From: Umbilicaria muhlenbergii
Lineage: Eukaryota; Ascomycota; Lecanoromycetes; Umbilicariales; Umbilicariaceae
NCBI GenBank assembly: GCA_000611775.1
Contig: KK106981.1
Coordinates: 5,148,927-5,212,926 of the forward strand
Length of the DNA stretch: 64,000 bases
Direction of reading: 5' to 3'
The notes under the pieces are model-generated. The model was not told where the DNA came from. It worked only from the letters and a program-made list of their open reading frames with translations, and did no database searches. The translations under genes and the position numbers were made by a program. Each line of letters opens with the position of its first letter. The stretch's first letter is position 1. Shown piece by piece: positions 1 to 11,400 of the stretch.

Positions 1-1824
1 TAAGTGGGCGCCTAAATTCGCAGATATTGCCAAAAGCATCGACGAAAGTCCTCCAGGAAATGATGGCTGGGCCATCTCAAAGGGATACACCAGGTTAGCC
101 TTTCCTGCCCAGTTGGCTTTTTCATTCGAATTAATGTTTTTAGTGTCACTCCGCTGAAGGTTAACTTTATGCACGCATTGCCAGGTTTGCAAGGGGAGCT
201 GAAGCTGTGAGTGACTTGCCTGATGTATAGGGCATGAATAGATTATGTAAATCTGCCACATATTCAACGTGACATCCTGTTCATCTTCTCCCCCAGTCTC
301 GACTACCTGTGCATTCTGACTACTGGCATCAATAGAGACTCGGATATAGCGCAGCCCCCTGCGGACGGCACTGCGGACCAAAACTCCACGAAGATATACG
401 CATTGGTCAACTACGAAGACGCATATGTGCAGCCTCTTATCTTGAAGGCGCTACAATCCCAACTACCACCATCATCCTACTCTCTCATCAGCTCCATCGG
501 CAGGCTTCCGCAACCTTCAAGCCCTCTCCTGCAGATTACCTCCTATGAATCGCTTGACTTTGACCACCTGCTCGCCCATCCCACGACCTCCCTTGCCAAC
601 GCTTACATCATCCGCAAAGCTCTTATCCGAAAGCACTACCTCGCACATACCGTCTCGGCCTGGCTCACAAAGAATCCTGAAAGTATCCTGAAGCATCATG
701 TCAAACCAGCTGTCGATTTCGAACTCGACTACGCGGAATTCCTCGACGAAGCTCTACTCGAAGCCTACGAACTCCACGAGAGCTTTGCCCGTAACGAAGA
801 CAAGGACCCTGAGGAGAGAGAGTGGTGGATCCTCAAACCAAGCATGAGCGACTGCGGCCAAGGAATCCGGCTCTTCAGCACCGAAGACGAGCTCCGCGCC
901 ATCTTCGAAGAATGGGAAGCAGAGCAATCCGAATCCGACTCCGACTCTGACTCCACACACGAACACGACCCATCTCCAGCAACCAGCGGCACCCCGTCCC
1001 TCGACCCCCCAGCCCTCACTGTCTCCGCCGCCACTCCGTCCAACCACGCCCCCTCCACCACCACCACCACCACCGCCAACACCAACATCATAACCTCCCA
1101 ACTCCGCCACTTCATCGCCCAACCCTACATCGACCCGCCCCTCCTCCTCCCCACGTACGGAAACCGCAAATTCCACATCCGCACCTACGTCCTCGCCGTC
1201 GGCGCCCTCCGCGTCTACGTCTACAAAGAAATGCTCGCCCTCTTCGCCCCGGTCCCTTACTCCCCGCCCGGCTCCTCCTCCTCCGCCGCGGCGCCCTGTC
1301 CCGACCTCCGCGCGCACCTCACGAACACCTGCCTCCAGTCTGGCTCCGACTCGTCCGCAGGCTCCGACTCCGACCCCCGTTCCAGCAGCGTCCACCTCCT
1401 CGCCTCCCTGCCCCCCACCATCCCCAGCGACCAGGATTGGAAATCCCGCACCGCCTCCCAAATCCACTCTCTCACTAGCGCCCTCTTCACCGCCGCCGCC
1501 CGCACCCAATCTATCCATTTCCAACCCCTCCCCAACGCCTTCGAGATCTTTGGCGTCGATTGGCTCGTCGATGCGCGGGGGGAGGTGTGGTTGTTGGAGG
1601 TGAATGCGTTTCCGGATTTTGCGCAGACGGGGGAGGGGTTGGGAGGGGTGGTTGTGGGGGGGTTGTGGGAGGGGGTTGTGGGGGTGGTGGTGAGGGGGTG
1701 GTTTGGGGTTGGGGGCATGGGGGAGGAGAAGGAGGGGAAGAAGGGGGAGGGGGAGAGGGAGAGGGAGGAGGAGGAGAGGTGGGGGATGAAGAGGGTGTTG
1801 GATTTGGATTTGGGGAGGCGGTGA
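1..1824 (+). CDS. PBY1: SurE / tubulin-tyrosine-ligase-like fusion (PBY1-like), 5' partial
   Basis: Exons read 2..93, 144..206 and 297..1824 and stay in frame; the gene begins before the window. The first exons encode the end of a SurE-type phosphatase domain (GNDGWAISKGYTS, then VTPLKVNF). The long exon encodes a tubulin-tyrosine-ligase-type ATP-grasp domain: ILKPSMSDCGQGIRLF, GNRKFHIRTYVL, an LTNTCLQ motif, and FGVDWLVDARGEVWLLEVNA with the acidic and Asn metal ligands. The SurE plus TTL order is that of yeast Pby1, a P-body-associated protein; its substrate is not evident here. Two poly-Ser/Asp and Thr-rich insertions split the ATP-grasp part. The last 80 or so residues are Gly, Val and Glu rich and follow an abrupt change from C-rich to G-rich coding DNA near 1570. 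Convergent with PEX14. Confidence 0.85.
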
Positions 1825-2213
1825 TTGGATGGGGGGAGGTTGTATGACCGGAATCTTTTTGATGAGAGGAAGGGATTAGTGGATGATGATAACAAAAGGA
1901 TGTATCTTGGGTTCTTCGCTCTACTTGTGGATGTCCTGTAGTTTCCTTTAACAGATGAGGACTTGAGTTCTCGAAAACCCTAGATATGAAATATCGTTAG
2001 TACAGAAGATTGGCCGCTCAATGTAGTATCATGAGCTGTTTAACGAAAACTGAATGATTTCAGATTTGCAACAAGCCTTCGTCAACAGACAGGCAGGTAA
2101 CATATCTTGATATATCTACCAAGTCGCACCGTTGCGAAGTCTAACCTGATATCACATATATAACCCCTAGTTTAGTAAATCAAGTCCATGATTTCGCTCC
2201 AATCCTGACGCAA
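1825..2213. other. Convergent intergenic region
   Basis: This holds the 3' ends of the PBY1-like gene (plus) and PEX14 (minus). It is AT-rich compared with the flanking exons. No further gene, RNA or repeat was recognised. Confidence 0.5.
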
Positions 2214-3648
2214 TCAAGCCCCAGCTCCAGCCTCAGTACCCGTCGAACCCTCCGTCCCATCCGTAGTGCTCGACGGCCCAGTCTCGTTCTTATTCTTGCT
2301 CGCCGCCGCCATCTGCCAAGCCGGTATAGCCGCTCTGCTGCTCGGCCTATTGTCAAATCCACGCGAGCTCGAACTCTCTCTCTTCGGTACTGTCACTCCC
2401 GGAGCCGGCGCAGCGCCTGTGGAAGAGGAAGCACTCAGCTCGTCGGTCTTACTGTCGCTCGTGCCGTTCATGGCCGGGGCAGGAATCGGGTTCGATGATG
2501 ATTCCCGTGGCGTAACAGACCCACTGCCGTTAGACCTGTCTCCTAGACCTGGAAAAGGCCTCCCGATAGGCGATTGGACGCCGCTTGGAGAAGGTCCAAC
2601 ACCGCTGCCGGAGCCTCCACCGACTCTGTTACCCACGAGCATCTTCAAGCTTCTCAGCTCTCCGCCGAGTTCTTTAAGCCTTCCATCGGTGGACTCTTTC
2701 TGTCCCTCTAGAGCTTTCGGAATCAAGTCCCTCAGTCCTCGTACTTCGTCTGCGATCCGCCTACTTTCATCTTCCTGTCTCCTAGAGGCGGTTTTGAGGA
2801 CTGAAATGACGTCTTCGACCCCACGTAGTGTCGTGTCTAGGCGTTCTGTACGCTCGATTTCGGCATCTTTGAGGACTTTCGTGTCGGCGCTTAGTTGGTC
2901 GATAAGGTCGAAAGCGCGGGTGAAGGAGGCATCGATGGAGGATTTGTCTTGTTCTAATTGTGGTGGCGTTGGCGGGGAGATGAGAGGTAGAACGTAGCGC
3001 TGATAGCAGATTGGCAGTGAGCACCACATAATGATGAGATAGAGCTGGAAAGTAAGAGGCAAAGGCAAGACAGACCTTTGCGACAGCGTACAGGCCATAA
3101 CCAACGCCGGTGGTTACCGTGGCCATAATGAACCAGTCACGCCAGTCACGCCGAGGTGGCCTAGCCGCTTGTCAGTCTCACCAGACCGTGGATGATTTTC
3201 CTAGGGGTTACCGTCCATACTCTGGCGGTGGCTGCTGAGCCCAAGGCCCCGCCTGGTACGGTCCATAACCATACGCGTAGCCCTGCGAAGGCGGCTGTCT
3301 TATCACTTGCTGATTGGGATAGCCATAACTCGATTGGTTTTGAGTTGTTGGCGGTACTGTGTTGGGATCTTCTCCGACTCGTACAAGTGCCAAATCCACC
3401 TCTTCTTGAGTTAGGTTCTTGGACTGGAGGAAGGCTATTCGCTTGTCGAGAGGAGATGCTGCAACCGAAGGATCCTGGAGGACTACTATGGTTAGAATTG
3501 AGGTTCTTCTAGCGTTTCACTGAACAGCCTGAGACTCTCATGCTGTCGTGGAAGCACCTTACAATTGACCTGGCGATTGGTTAGCTCGAATCCGGTCTGT
3601 GGCAGGGAAGCAACGTACAGCAGACGAGATCAGGTCTTCTCGGACCAT
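2214..3648 (-). CDS. PEX14: Peroxin 14, peroxisomal import docking protein
   Basis: Five exons on the minus strand (3619..3648, 3563..3569, 3212..3482, 3076..3160, 2214..2999) give 392 residues; one or two junctions could be off by a base. The conserved N-terminal domain, which binds Pex5 and Pex19, is assembled from MVREDLISSAV, NFLQDPSVAASPLDKRI, and LTQEEVDLALVRVGEDPN. A Tyr/Pro/Gln/Gly-rich linker follows. DWRDWFIMATVTTGVGYGL at about residues 108-126 contains the membrane segment. A coiled coil covers roughly residues 140-230, and the tail is disordered and Ser/Pro rich, ending near a PAWQ motif. Exon 2 is only 7 nt, yet it is needed to restore the invariant AVNFLQDPSV. Length, order and motifs all fit PEX14. 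It is divergent from NDC80. Confidence 0.92.
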
Positions 3649-4072
3649 GGTCAACAGAGTCGCGGCCGAGCCGTTGTCATTAGACCGTGTACGATCGACT
3701 TGAGCTGAGACGGTGGTGACAAGTAATCGGGATATATGTCTACGAGAGACTGTTTCAAGCACACTCAAGTATGCCCCGGCGTGACAACCAGACCTCGGTA
3801 TATCGGACTTCCAGCCCTATCGCGAGCCTAGAGCAAATCGAGTCTAGCGCGCTCGAAGCTTCTCTCCGCGAATGAGCGCATTTGTTTACTTTCCCAATCG
3901 CCTCATCTGTCGACATCAAACATTCGTCAGATCAGGAACCTCACTTCGCCCACGTAGCTTCGTCGCATCGCCAACACCTGTCATTACATGGCAAGAAGAT
4001 CTATCTGCTGGATGCGCGTTTCGTGACCGATAGAGACACCTTGTTCTGCTTGACAGCCGTCGTGTGCCCACC
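3649..4072. promoter_or_regulatory. Shared divergent promoter, PEX14 / NDC80
   Basis: About 420 bp separate the two start codons, which face away from each other, so this must hold both promoters. No TATA box or operator could be named with confidence. Confidence 0.5.
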
Positions 4073-6569
4073 ATGTCGCAAGACGCAGGGCTCTTCAGTG
4101 TGCGGCGGCCACGAGAGGTACGTTCGTCGCAACGTTCTCCCATGATATTGATGAAAGTGAAAGTCTGTATCACAACGTTCTTGTTGCTGACATCGATCTT
4201 TCAAGACTCTCGGTGGCATAAACTACAACACTTCTATTCCACAGCCCGCCTCCGCCATCAAGCGCTCGAGTTCAGTATCCAATTTGAAAGACTCTCAACC
4301 CCTCCAAAGCTCTCATCATGCGCGCTCAATCTCGTCGTCCCGAATGTCCCTTGCGCCCGGGCGCCCTCAACAGCCGTCTTTCCAACGCTCTTCCTCAGGA
4401 AGTAATCTCGTGGACCTTGGCCGCCCATCCACTGTCCAGCGAAACTCAAGCTCGCATATATTCGGCAGCGCAATCCCCAGTACTTCCACTGCTCGACGGA
4501 CACTGAGCTATGCGCCAGGGAGTGTTAGCCAGTTCCAAGCACCTATGAGCGCATCACAGAGTTTGCAGCGGAGGAGTAGTGTATATTCTCGTCCGTCATC
4601 CACAGGACCAATGGGTCACCAGTCGTTTTTTGTGCAGGCGCCTATACCGGCTGGTGTCCCCCGCGACCCGCGACCTCTAAAGGATCGGAGTTTTCAGGCA
4701 AAGATAGGGCAAGAGTTATTGGATTACTTGACGCACAACAACTTCGAGCTAGATATGAAGCACTCCCTCGGCCAAAACACTCTAAAATCTCCGACACAAA
4801 AAGACTTCAACTTCATCTTCCAATGGCTATACCATCGTATTGATCCTGCCTACCGCTTCCAGAAAAACATCGACGCTGAAGTTCCACCGATACTGAAGCA
4901 GCTCCGTTACCCTTACGAAAAGAGCATCACCAAGAGCCAAATCGCCGCAGTGGGAGGACAAAATTGGGCAACTTTCCTCGGAATGCTGCATTGGATGATG
5001 CAACTTGCCCAGATGCTGGACCGCTACGAAGCCGGCGAATACGATGATGCGTGCGCAGAGGCTGGCGTGGATGTTAGTGGGGACAGAATCATCTTCCGCT
5101 TCTTGAGCGGTGCCTATCGGGACTGGCTGCAAGTGGAGGATGGTGATGACGAAGACGATGCGGACAAACTACTCGTTCCGCATGTGGAGGCCATGGCAGC
5201 GGACTTTGAGAGAGGTAACGCAAGATATGCGGAGGAGATGAAGATCTTGGAGGCCGAAAATGCTGCGCTAAAGGCACAGATTGACGAGGCTGAAAAGGGA
5301 GCTCCAGATCTGGCGAAGCTAGAGAAACACTTCCAGATCTTGGAGGACGATAAGAGGAAGTTCGAGGAGTACAACGCAAATGTTGAGGGGAAGGTGGAGA
5401 AGTACGAGCACCGTATCAGGATCTTGGCGGACGAGATTGAGCGTACAGAAGCCGAACTCCGAGAAGCAGAACAAGAAAGAGCCGATCTCCAGGATTCTGT
5501 CGACCGGCAAGGCATAACCGTCCAAGACATCGACCGCATGAACGCTGAGCGTGAGCGTCTGGCAAAAGGCGTCGAGGCTACTGCTATCAGGCTCGAAGAG
5601 ATCAAGAAGAAGGTTGCCGAAAAAGAGCTCGAAGCTGGCCGTAAGCTCGAAGACTTGGAACATGTTGTACACAAATACAACTCCTTGTGCTATCAAATAG
5701 GCCTGATACCAGCCTCTGCCTCGAACGCAAAGGGCGAGGAATATGAACTTCACCTCATCATCAACGAAGGTCCAAACTTCTCGGCCTCGCAAATGGGCGG
5801 CTCTCAGCATGGAGACAGCGATCGTTTGTTGGCAGACCCAGTCACCGGGTATCATCCAGCACATCTGCTGAACCTCGATTTGAGAGGGATGGTCAAAAGC
5901 CATTTCATCAGCTTGAGAAAAGAGATTAGCGAGCGGAGGAGCATTGCCATCGATGCTGACATGAAAAACCATGAACTTCTCGATTCAATCAAAGAGGCGA
6001 TTGATGACAAGCGCAGCGAGGTTGAGGCGTTGGAACACCGCGTAAGGGCTGCAGAAGAAGAATTCGAAAAGACAAAGGAGGTGAGTGGTTGATGAACTAT
6101 GGCAGCTTCTGAAGTTTTAACTGGTATACTAATGGTCCGCTAGGTTACAACTACGCAAAAGCTGGCGTCAGACGCGCAGATCGAGAAGATGGAGAAAGAG
6201 CTCGCAAAGATGCGGGCTGGCCTAACGGAAAGTGTGCAGTTGATGGAGCAGAGGGAAATGAACACCAATATCGAGTATGTGACCTTTCTAACCGAGGAGC
6301 CTCCAGCACAACCGACAAGAAGGATGTCTTGTTATAAGCGATTCACTGACACACACATCTGCAGATACGAACAATTGACCCTCCGTGCTAATGCTCTACG
6401 AGAAGAGCTCCACACCGAGATCGAGAAGATGCTCAACGATATCATCAAATTTAAGGTGCATATCCAGAAAAGTCTGGAAGACTACGAAGGCTTCGTTGTC
6501 GAGGAAGTGGAGCAGGAGCTGGGCGGCGCGGGGGAGATGCAGGAAGAGACGCTGCAGGTGGAAGAGTGA
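4073..6569 (+). CDS. NDC80: Kinetochore protein NDC80 (HEC1)
   Basis: Four exons (4073..4117, 4206..6080, 6144..6274, 6365..6569) give 751 residues in frame. The order is that of Ndc80: [15 protein letters not shown] and a basic Ser-rich tail with [11 protein letters not shown]-like phosphosites; a calponin-homology microtubule-binding domain starting at [20 protein letters not shown] and running through [33 protein letters not shown]; then long heptad-rich coiled coils to the C-terminus. The coiled coil is interrupted around SYHPAHLL-type sequence where the family has its loop. The product is a subunit of the NDC80 complex that links kinetochores to spindle microtubules. The start is chosen because the short first exon joins in frame to [14 protein letters not shown], a conserved fungal N-terminus. 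Confidence 0.95.
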
Positions 6570-6934
6570 GAGTGATTTGTTGGATCTCATGCTTTTGGTT
6601 AAAGGTTGTTGTCGCCATACTTTCGCTCATGGGTTGGGGGTCTTCTGCCGGTGATGAGGCGTCCTCGGTGAGGATTCGGTAGTACCCCGAGGCGCAACGA
6701 ATTGGATCGAAGCAAGTCCTTCCGGCTGTGGCTAGGAATCATGGATAGAAAAAGTTTGTTAGTGTTCATGCAACCATGCCCGACTGCCTAACATACCAAC
6801 ACCATTCTCCCGCTAACTCAACACCTCCCCCGCCTCCCTAAAAAAGAAGTCCCTAACACACCAACACCATTCTCCCGCTACCCCAACACCCCCCGGGCCC
6901 AAACCCAGAGAAACCCCTCTCCTCCCGCAATCTG
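6570..6934. other. Convergent intergenic region with a 38-bp direct repeat
   Basis: Two copies of a 38-bp C-rich unit lie at 6788..6825 and 6853..6890, about 90 percent alike, 65 bp apart start to start. No gene was found. Confidence 0.6.
6788..6890. repeat. Imperfect 38-bp direct repeat, two copies
   Basis: Both units share the core ACCAACACCATTCTCCCGCT. They lie beyond the 3' end of NDC80 and just past the 3' end of the convergent small-protein gene. Confidence 0.75.
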
Positions 6935-7615
6935 CTAAAAGATCTCCCCCACCCCAACCTCATTCCCCCCATCAAAGATCCAAAACCGCACCGTGCCCCA
7001 CTTCCCCGTCCTCATCATATAATCCTGCAACGCCCCCACCGCCGAACTCAGCACCCCGAAAGTCGTCTGGTGATTATTCGCATTCCACGTCGTCAACTCC
7101 ATGCCGCTATCGTCCGCCCAGTGGAAGCTGCCCTCGGGCACCACCGCGTCGCCTAGGTCTTCGAGACGCGAGGCCAGGAAATGGAGGACGCCGGTGAAGA
7201 GGGAGAGGAGGGGGCGGGGGATGGTGGTGATGATTTCGAGGATTATGTAGGTTTGCGTGTACGGGGCGCACCAGAGGACTGTGTTGGTGCTGTGGCGGGG
7301 GGGAAGGTGGAGAAGGGGGGGGAGGACGGGGTGGGTGAGGGGGCTGAAGGGGGGGAAAGAGGTGGGGGTTAGCTTAGTTATTCTCTTGGGTACGATTTTG
7401 ACATTGGAGAGATGGTGACCATGGAGAGAAATGTGGAAGGAAAGCAGGCAGCAGAACACTCACGTCCCAGCAACAGTAGCCGGCGCATTAGCGCAGATCT
7501 GACTTCGAGGCGTCAGAGACGAAGTCGTGGGGGCGACGACTGGGATTGGCAGGCCGGGGGCTGCAAAATAGATCAAGGCCACGAGACTGGTGGATGAGAA
7601 GGAAAGGCTGTGCAT
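6935..7615 (-). CDS. Small secreted protein of unknown function
   Basis: Exons 7464..7615 and 6935..7343 give 186 residues. The N-terminus MHSLSFSSTSLVALIYFAAP looks like a signal peptide. The mature part has NTVLWCAPYTQTYIILEII, then ELTTWNANNHQTTFGVLSSA and ends GKWGTVRFWIFDGGNEVGVG. I recall similar small secreted proteins ending in a TFxIxDGxNxVGxGxI-like strand in filamentous ascomycetes, but I know no assigned function. The splice is supported by CTTCAG before the C-rich second exon and by a frame-preserving junction. The coding strand turns from C-rich to G-rich about 215 bp before the stop. An effector or wall protein role is only a guess. Confidence 0.65.
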
Positions 7616-8489
7616 AACTCATTGTGGAGGAAGATGGCGGAAGTGGAACGCGCTGGTTGTGGATCACTCTTTGTAGGTCTTGTGACCCTTTCTGACTGCG
7701 GCGAGTGAGATCTATACCTGGTAGCCGACGTGGCCGGTAGGCCAAGCCAGCGTCTTGTGTCGTCTGTGGTCGAAGCGACTCCAGCAGGGCCTTGTGGCGC
7801 CTACATCTAGCCGGAGGCTGCTCCGATCAGGCGCGTCTGAGCTGAGAGGGTCTGGTACACACGGATTACAAGGCATTCGTTCGTAGATTACCAGCTGACG
7901 CGAAAGTGTCAGCGAAAGTTGTGGGCATCTATGGATGGGATTACTATCGCGAAACTTGGGTTCGAGTGTACTCTGTTTGAACTGATTAGCTATACCTGCG
8001 TCACGGGGGCTCCTCAGGCCCTTAGATATAGGAGAGCATTGTCTGTGCAGCATTGCATATCTAGTATTATTCGCTCTGGGCCTAACCCGGATATGTACTA
8101 GCCGTTTCTTAGGATACATAACGTCTTATGGTGATTTTTGGAACAGTCTCATCCCAGATAATAAAATGGTATGCCTGTTTAGTGAAGCAAGGAAAGCAAG
8201 TTGGGACAAGTTGGCAAACTAGAACAACCAGGACACCTTGCAAAACGAACCTCCGCATTTGACATCTGCGGAAATGTAAGTATAGGCCAAAGAGTCTGAA
8301 GACGTAAGCTTTGCCCGATGTAACAATATCTAATGGGTCGAAGAATCCTTGGCGAGCTTCTGCGTTTCAGTTAGGTATATTCTCGCCGGAGTTGGAAATC
8401 GTCTCATGGGATGCCCCAACCAAGCGCAGGTGGAAAGACCATCAGAGCCGAATTTTCGATAGCACTATCATGTTGAGGTAGTTGGTAAG
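7616..8489. other. Intergenic region, no gene supported
   Basis: This holds the promoter of the small secreted protein gene and the 3' flank of the ABC transporter gene. A 135-codon minus frame inside (7712..8119) is rich in Arg, Pro and Ser, has no domain or plausible partner exons, and was not accepted. Confidence 0.45.
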
Positions 8490-11400
8490 TCAAACACCCG
8501 ATACGAACCGTACACCAGTGCCAGAGGCAGCCGCCGCTGAGTCATTTTCTGAACTAACATCAGCAACGGGCGATGTGGAAGGCGCAGGAGGCGTCTCAGC
8601 CTGCGTTGTATCGGTGGACCAGTTCGCCGAGCCCCCAGTAGACTGGGTTCTGGAGGCTGTTCGGTTCTTGACCTTCCAGTGACGTTGACGACGGCGGGGT
8701 TGGCTTCTACCAGAATTCACCACATTGGTGGGAGCTGATGGTGGACCGCTAGGGGCAGACACTCGGCGAGAAAGATTGGGCACTGACCCGGCTTGACTGG
8801 TCGATCCAGGCTCCATCTCCCCAGTTCCGTCGGTCTGGCTGCGTTCTAATCTAGGCGGTTCGGTCTTGGACTTATCCCTCCGATTACGCAACCGCCTTTT
8901 CTTCTCCTTATGAGTCTGTCCTACAAGCTGTGTTTCCTCAGGCTGCTGCTCAGTCGCCAACGACGGTTGCGAGGCGGATAGGCTACTGGGGCCTTCTTTC
9001 ACCGCACCCTGGGTGCTAGTAAATTGTTGCGGATGGTTTGCGTCTCTTTTGACCTGATCGCTTTGATCGTGGTCGTGAGCTGAGCCGCTGTGCTCGTGAG
9101 AGGCTGGACCTCCATTTGAGGCTGTCCCTCGCAGGTATTGGGGTACAAAATCCGGGGCATCAGGTTTCCATATCTTCTTCCCGAACGAGCCATGGAGGCC
9201 CTTTCTGGTGTCATCTTCTTTATCAGCCCCTTCCATCGCCAAATCTTCTTGCGCTGAAACGGAATCTTGTGGGTCGGAGTTCTCATCATGATGATGCGAA
9301 TGCTTCTTAGCGGCCTCTAGCAAGTCTTGGATATTCTGATCCGAACTGAGGTCATTGACAATCATCGAGTCGTCCGAATTGCGCGCATCTCCTGGTGCGC
9401 CAAACGATTGTTTTGCCCATAAACCATGGTATTTGCCACGAGCTTGAAAAAGCTCGTTGTGAGTTCCTTTCTCAAGGATTGCACCCTCTTTGATCACTAT
9501 GATAAGGTCTGCATTGACAATAGTCGAGAGCCGGTGGGCCACAACAAATGTTGTACGACCACTCGTCAATCTCGCCAGGGCCTCTTGGATGCTCCTCTCC
9601 GTTTCGGTGTCGACGCTACTCGTGGCCTCGTCCAGCAGGATGATTTTCGAGTTCTTGAGTATGGCACGAGCGATAGCGACCCTCTGCAGCTCACCACCGG
9701 AAAGCCTAACACCATGTTCTCCGACCTTGGATTGGTAGCCATTCGTGAAGGTCATTATTTTGTCGTGTATAGCAGCTGCTTTACACGCTTCAAAGACGTC
9801 GTTGTCGGTGGCGTCAAGCCTAGAATACCGTACATTGTTCATGACGGTGTCATTGAACAAAGAAGGGTCCTGGGGAACGACCCCAATGCACTCGCGCAGG
9901 CTCTGGAGGGTAACGTCACGGATGTCCTGTCCGTGTATGGTAATGGAGCCGTTCGTGATGTCGTAGAAACGGAATAGCAACTTCAGTATCGTGGATTTGC
10001 CGCCGCCGGTTTCCCCGATAAGGGCGACGGTCTGTCCAGCAGCTGCACGAAAGCTAAGGTCCTTCATTATCTGTTTCTTGCCGTCGTAAGAGAAATTGAC
10101 ATTAGTATATTCCACGTCGCCCTTAGCTAGGTCGAGCTTCTTTGCGCCTGCTCTATCTGCCACGCTAGGTTGAGTTAGGAATACTTGCAGAAGCTGTTCC
10201 GCATCGATGAGATTCCTCATGAGCTGAGCGTGAGCCCTAGTGAAAAACATGAGGGGTCCTTCAATCGCTTCAGCCATTGCACCATCAGAACCCGGTTTTA
10301 TTAGAACTCACCGATGAGTTGGCTCCAGTACGTAAATAACGTAACAAAGCTTCCCACGCTCTGAATACCACTTGTAACTTGATAGACAGCTAAAAAGCAT
10401 GCTCCGGCAAGCCCGAAGTCGAGTACCAGGCTCTCAGCAGCCCATGATATGTAGTGCATGATCCATGACTTTCGTTGTGCTTTCATGTGAAGCCTTACGG
10501 TTGATGAGTATCGTTGCTGCTCATACGGTATTCGGTTGAAGTAGGAAACGGTCTTCCAATTACCCATTGAATCATACAATATCTGATATTCTTTTCGAGA
10601 TATATCCCTTTCGCGACGGCGTGTGTCGGATTGCATGGCCGTGAAGTAAGTCGATATCCACAAGTAGAATATTGTGGTTGCACCCACTGTTAACGCCATA
10701 TAAGCACCAAAAAGGTAGTAGAGATAGGCAAACGCGACAAATAAATCAACGAGCATGGGCAAGACATCGAACAGAAGTGTCTCGAGAAGTTCGTTGACCG
10801 ACCTGCCCTGCTCGATAGACTTGTAGAGCTCCCCAGATTGTTTAGCGTCGTGAAAATCGCTGGAGAGTCCCATTATGTGGTTGTATGCAGCTGTCGTGAT
10901 TCCCTTGTAGGCGAATTGCTCTACCGGAAGCCATAACCAGTTTCTGACAGCACGAATACCGGCGCTCGACTTAAGCCAAAGGTAAAGAAGGTACAGTCCC
11001 ACCTCGGAGTATGGAGCGTGACCTTGTGTTGACATTAGCGGCGCCATTTAGTACTGTGAGATATGCTTGCCTTGTGAGATGTTGAGTGCATTGATGATGA
11101 TCCCCAGCTGACGAGGTATGAGCAGATTGAGCACACGTATGCACAATAGGCAGATTCCCACGCCGACCATACAAAGCTGAATGGAATACTGTTTTGTAGG
11201 CCAGACGTAGGGCAAAAAAATCTGGAAGGGCTGCGATTAGCCACAGAACACTGAGCACGTACTACTGGCTAGATCGATGAAAGGATGGTAGTATTTATCA
11301 GCCACAGACCTGCACAACTTACGGAAAACCCTCTTGCGTATGTCCACCAATTGCCGTTATCTTTCAACCTCTTCTCAACGAGCTGGAGATTCTCCTGCTC

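Noticed and set aside
754-1524. 256-codon minus frame inside the PBY1-like gene
   Set aside because: It is the complement of C-rich coding DNA, giving only Gly/Val/Glu-rich peptide with no domain.
2266-2997. 243-codon plus frame over PEX14
   Set aside because: Antisense of the last PEX14 exon, low complexity in Ser and Leu.
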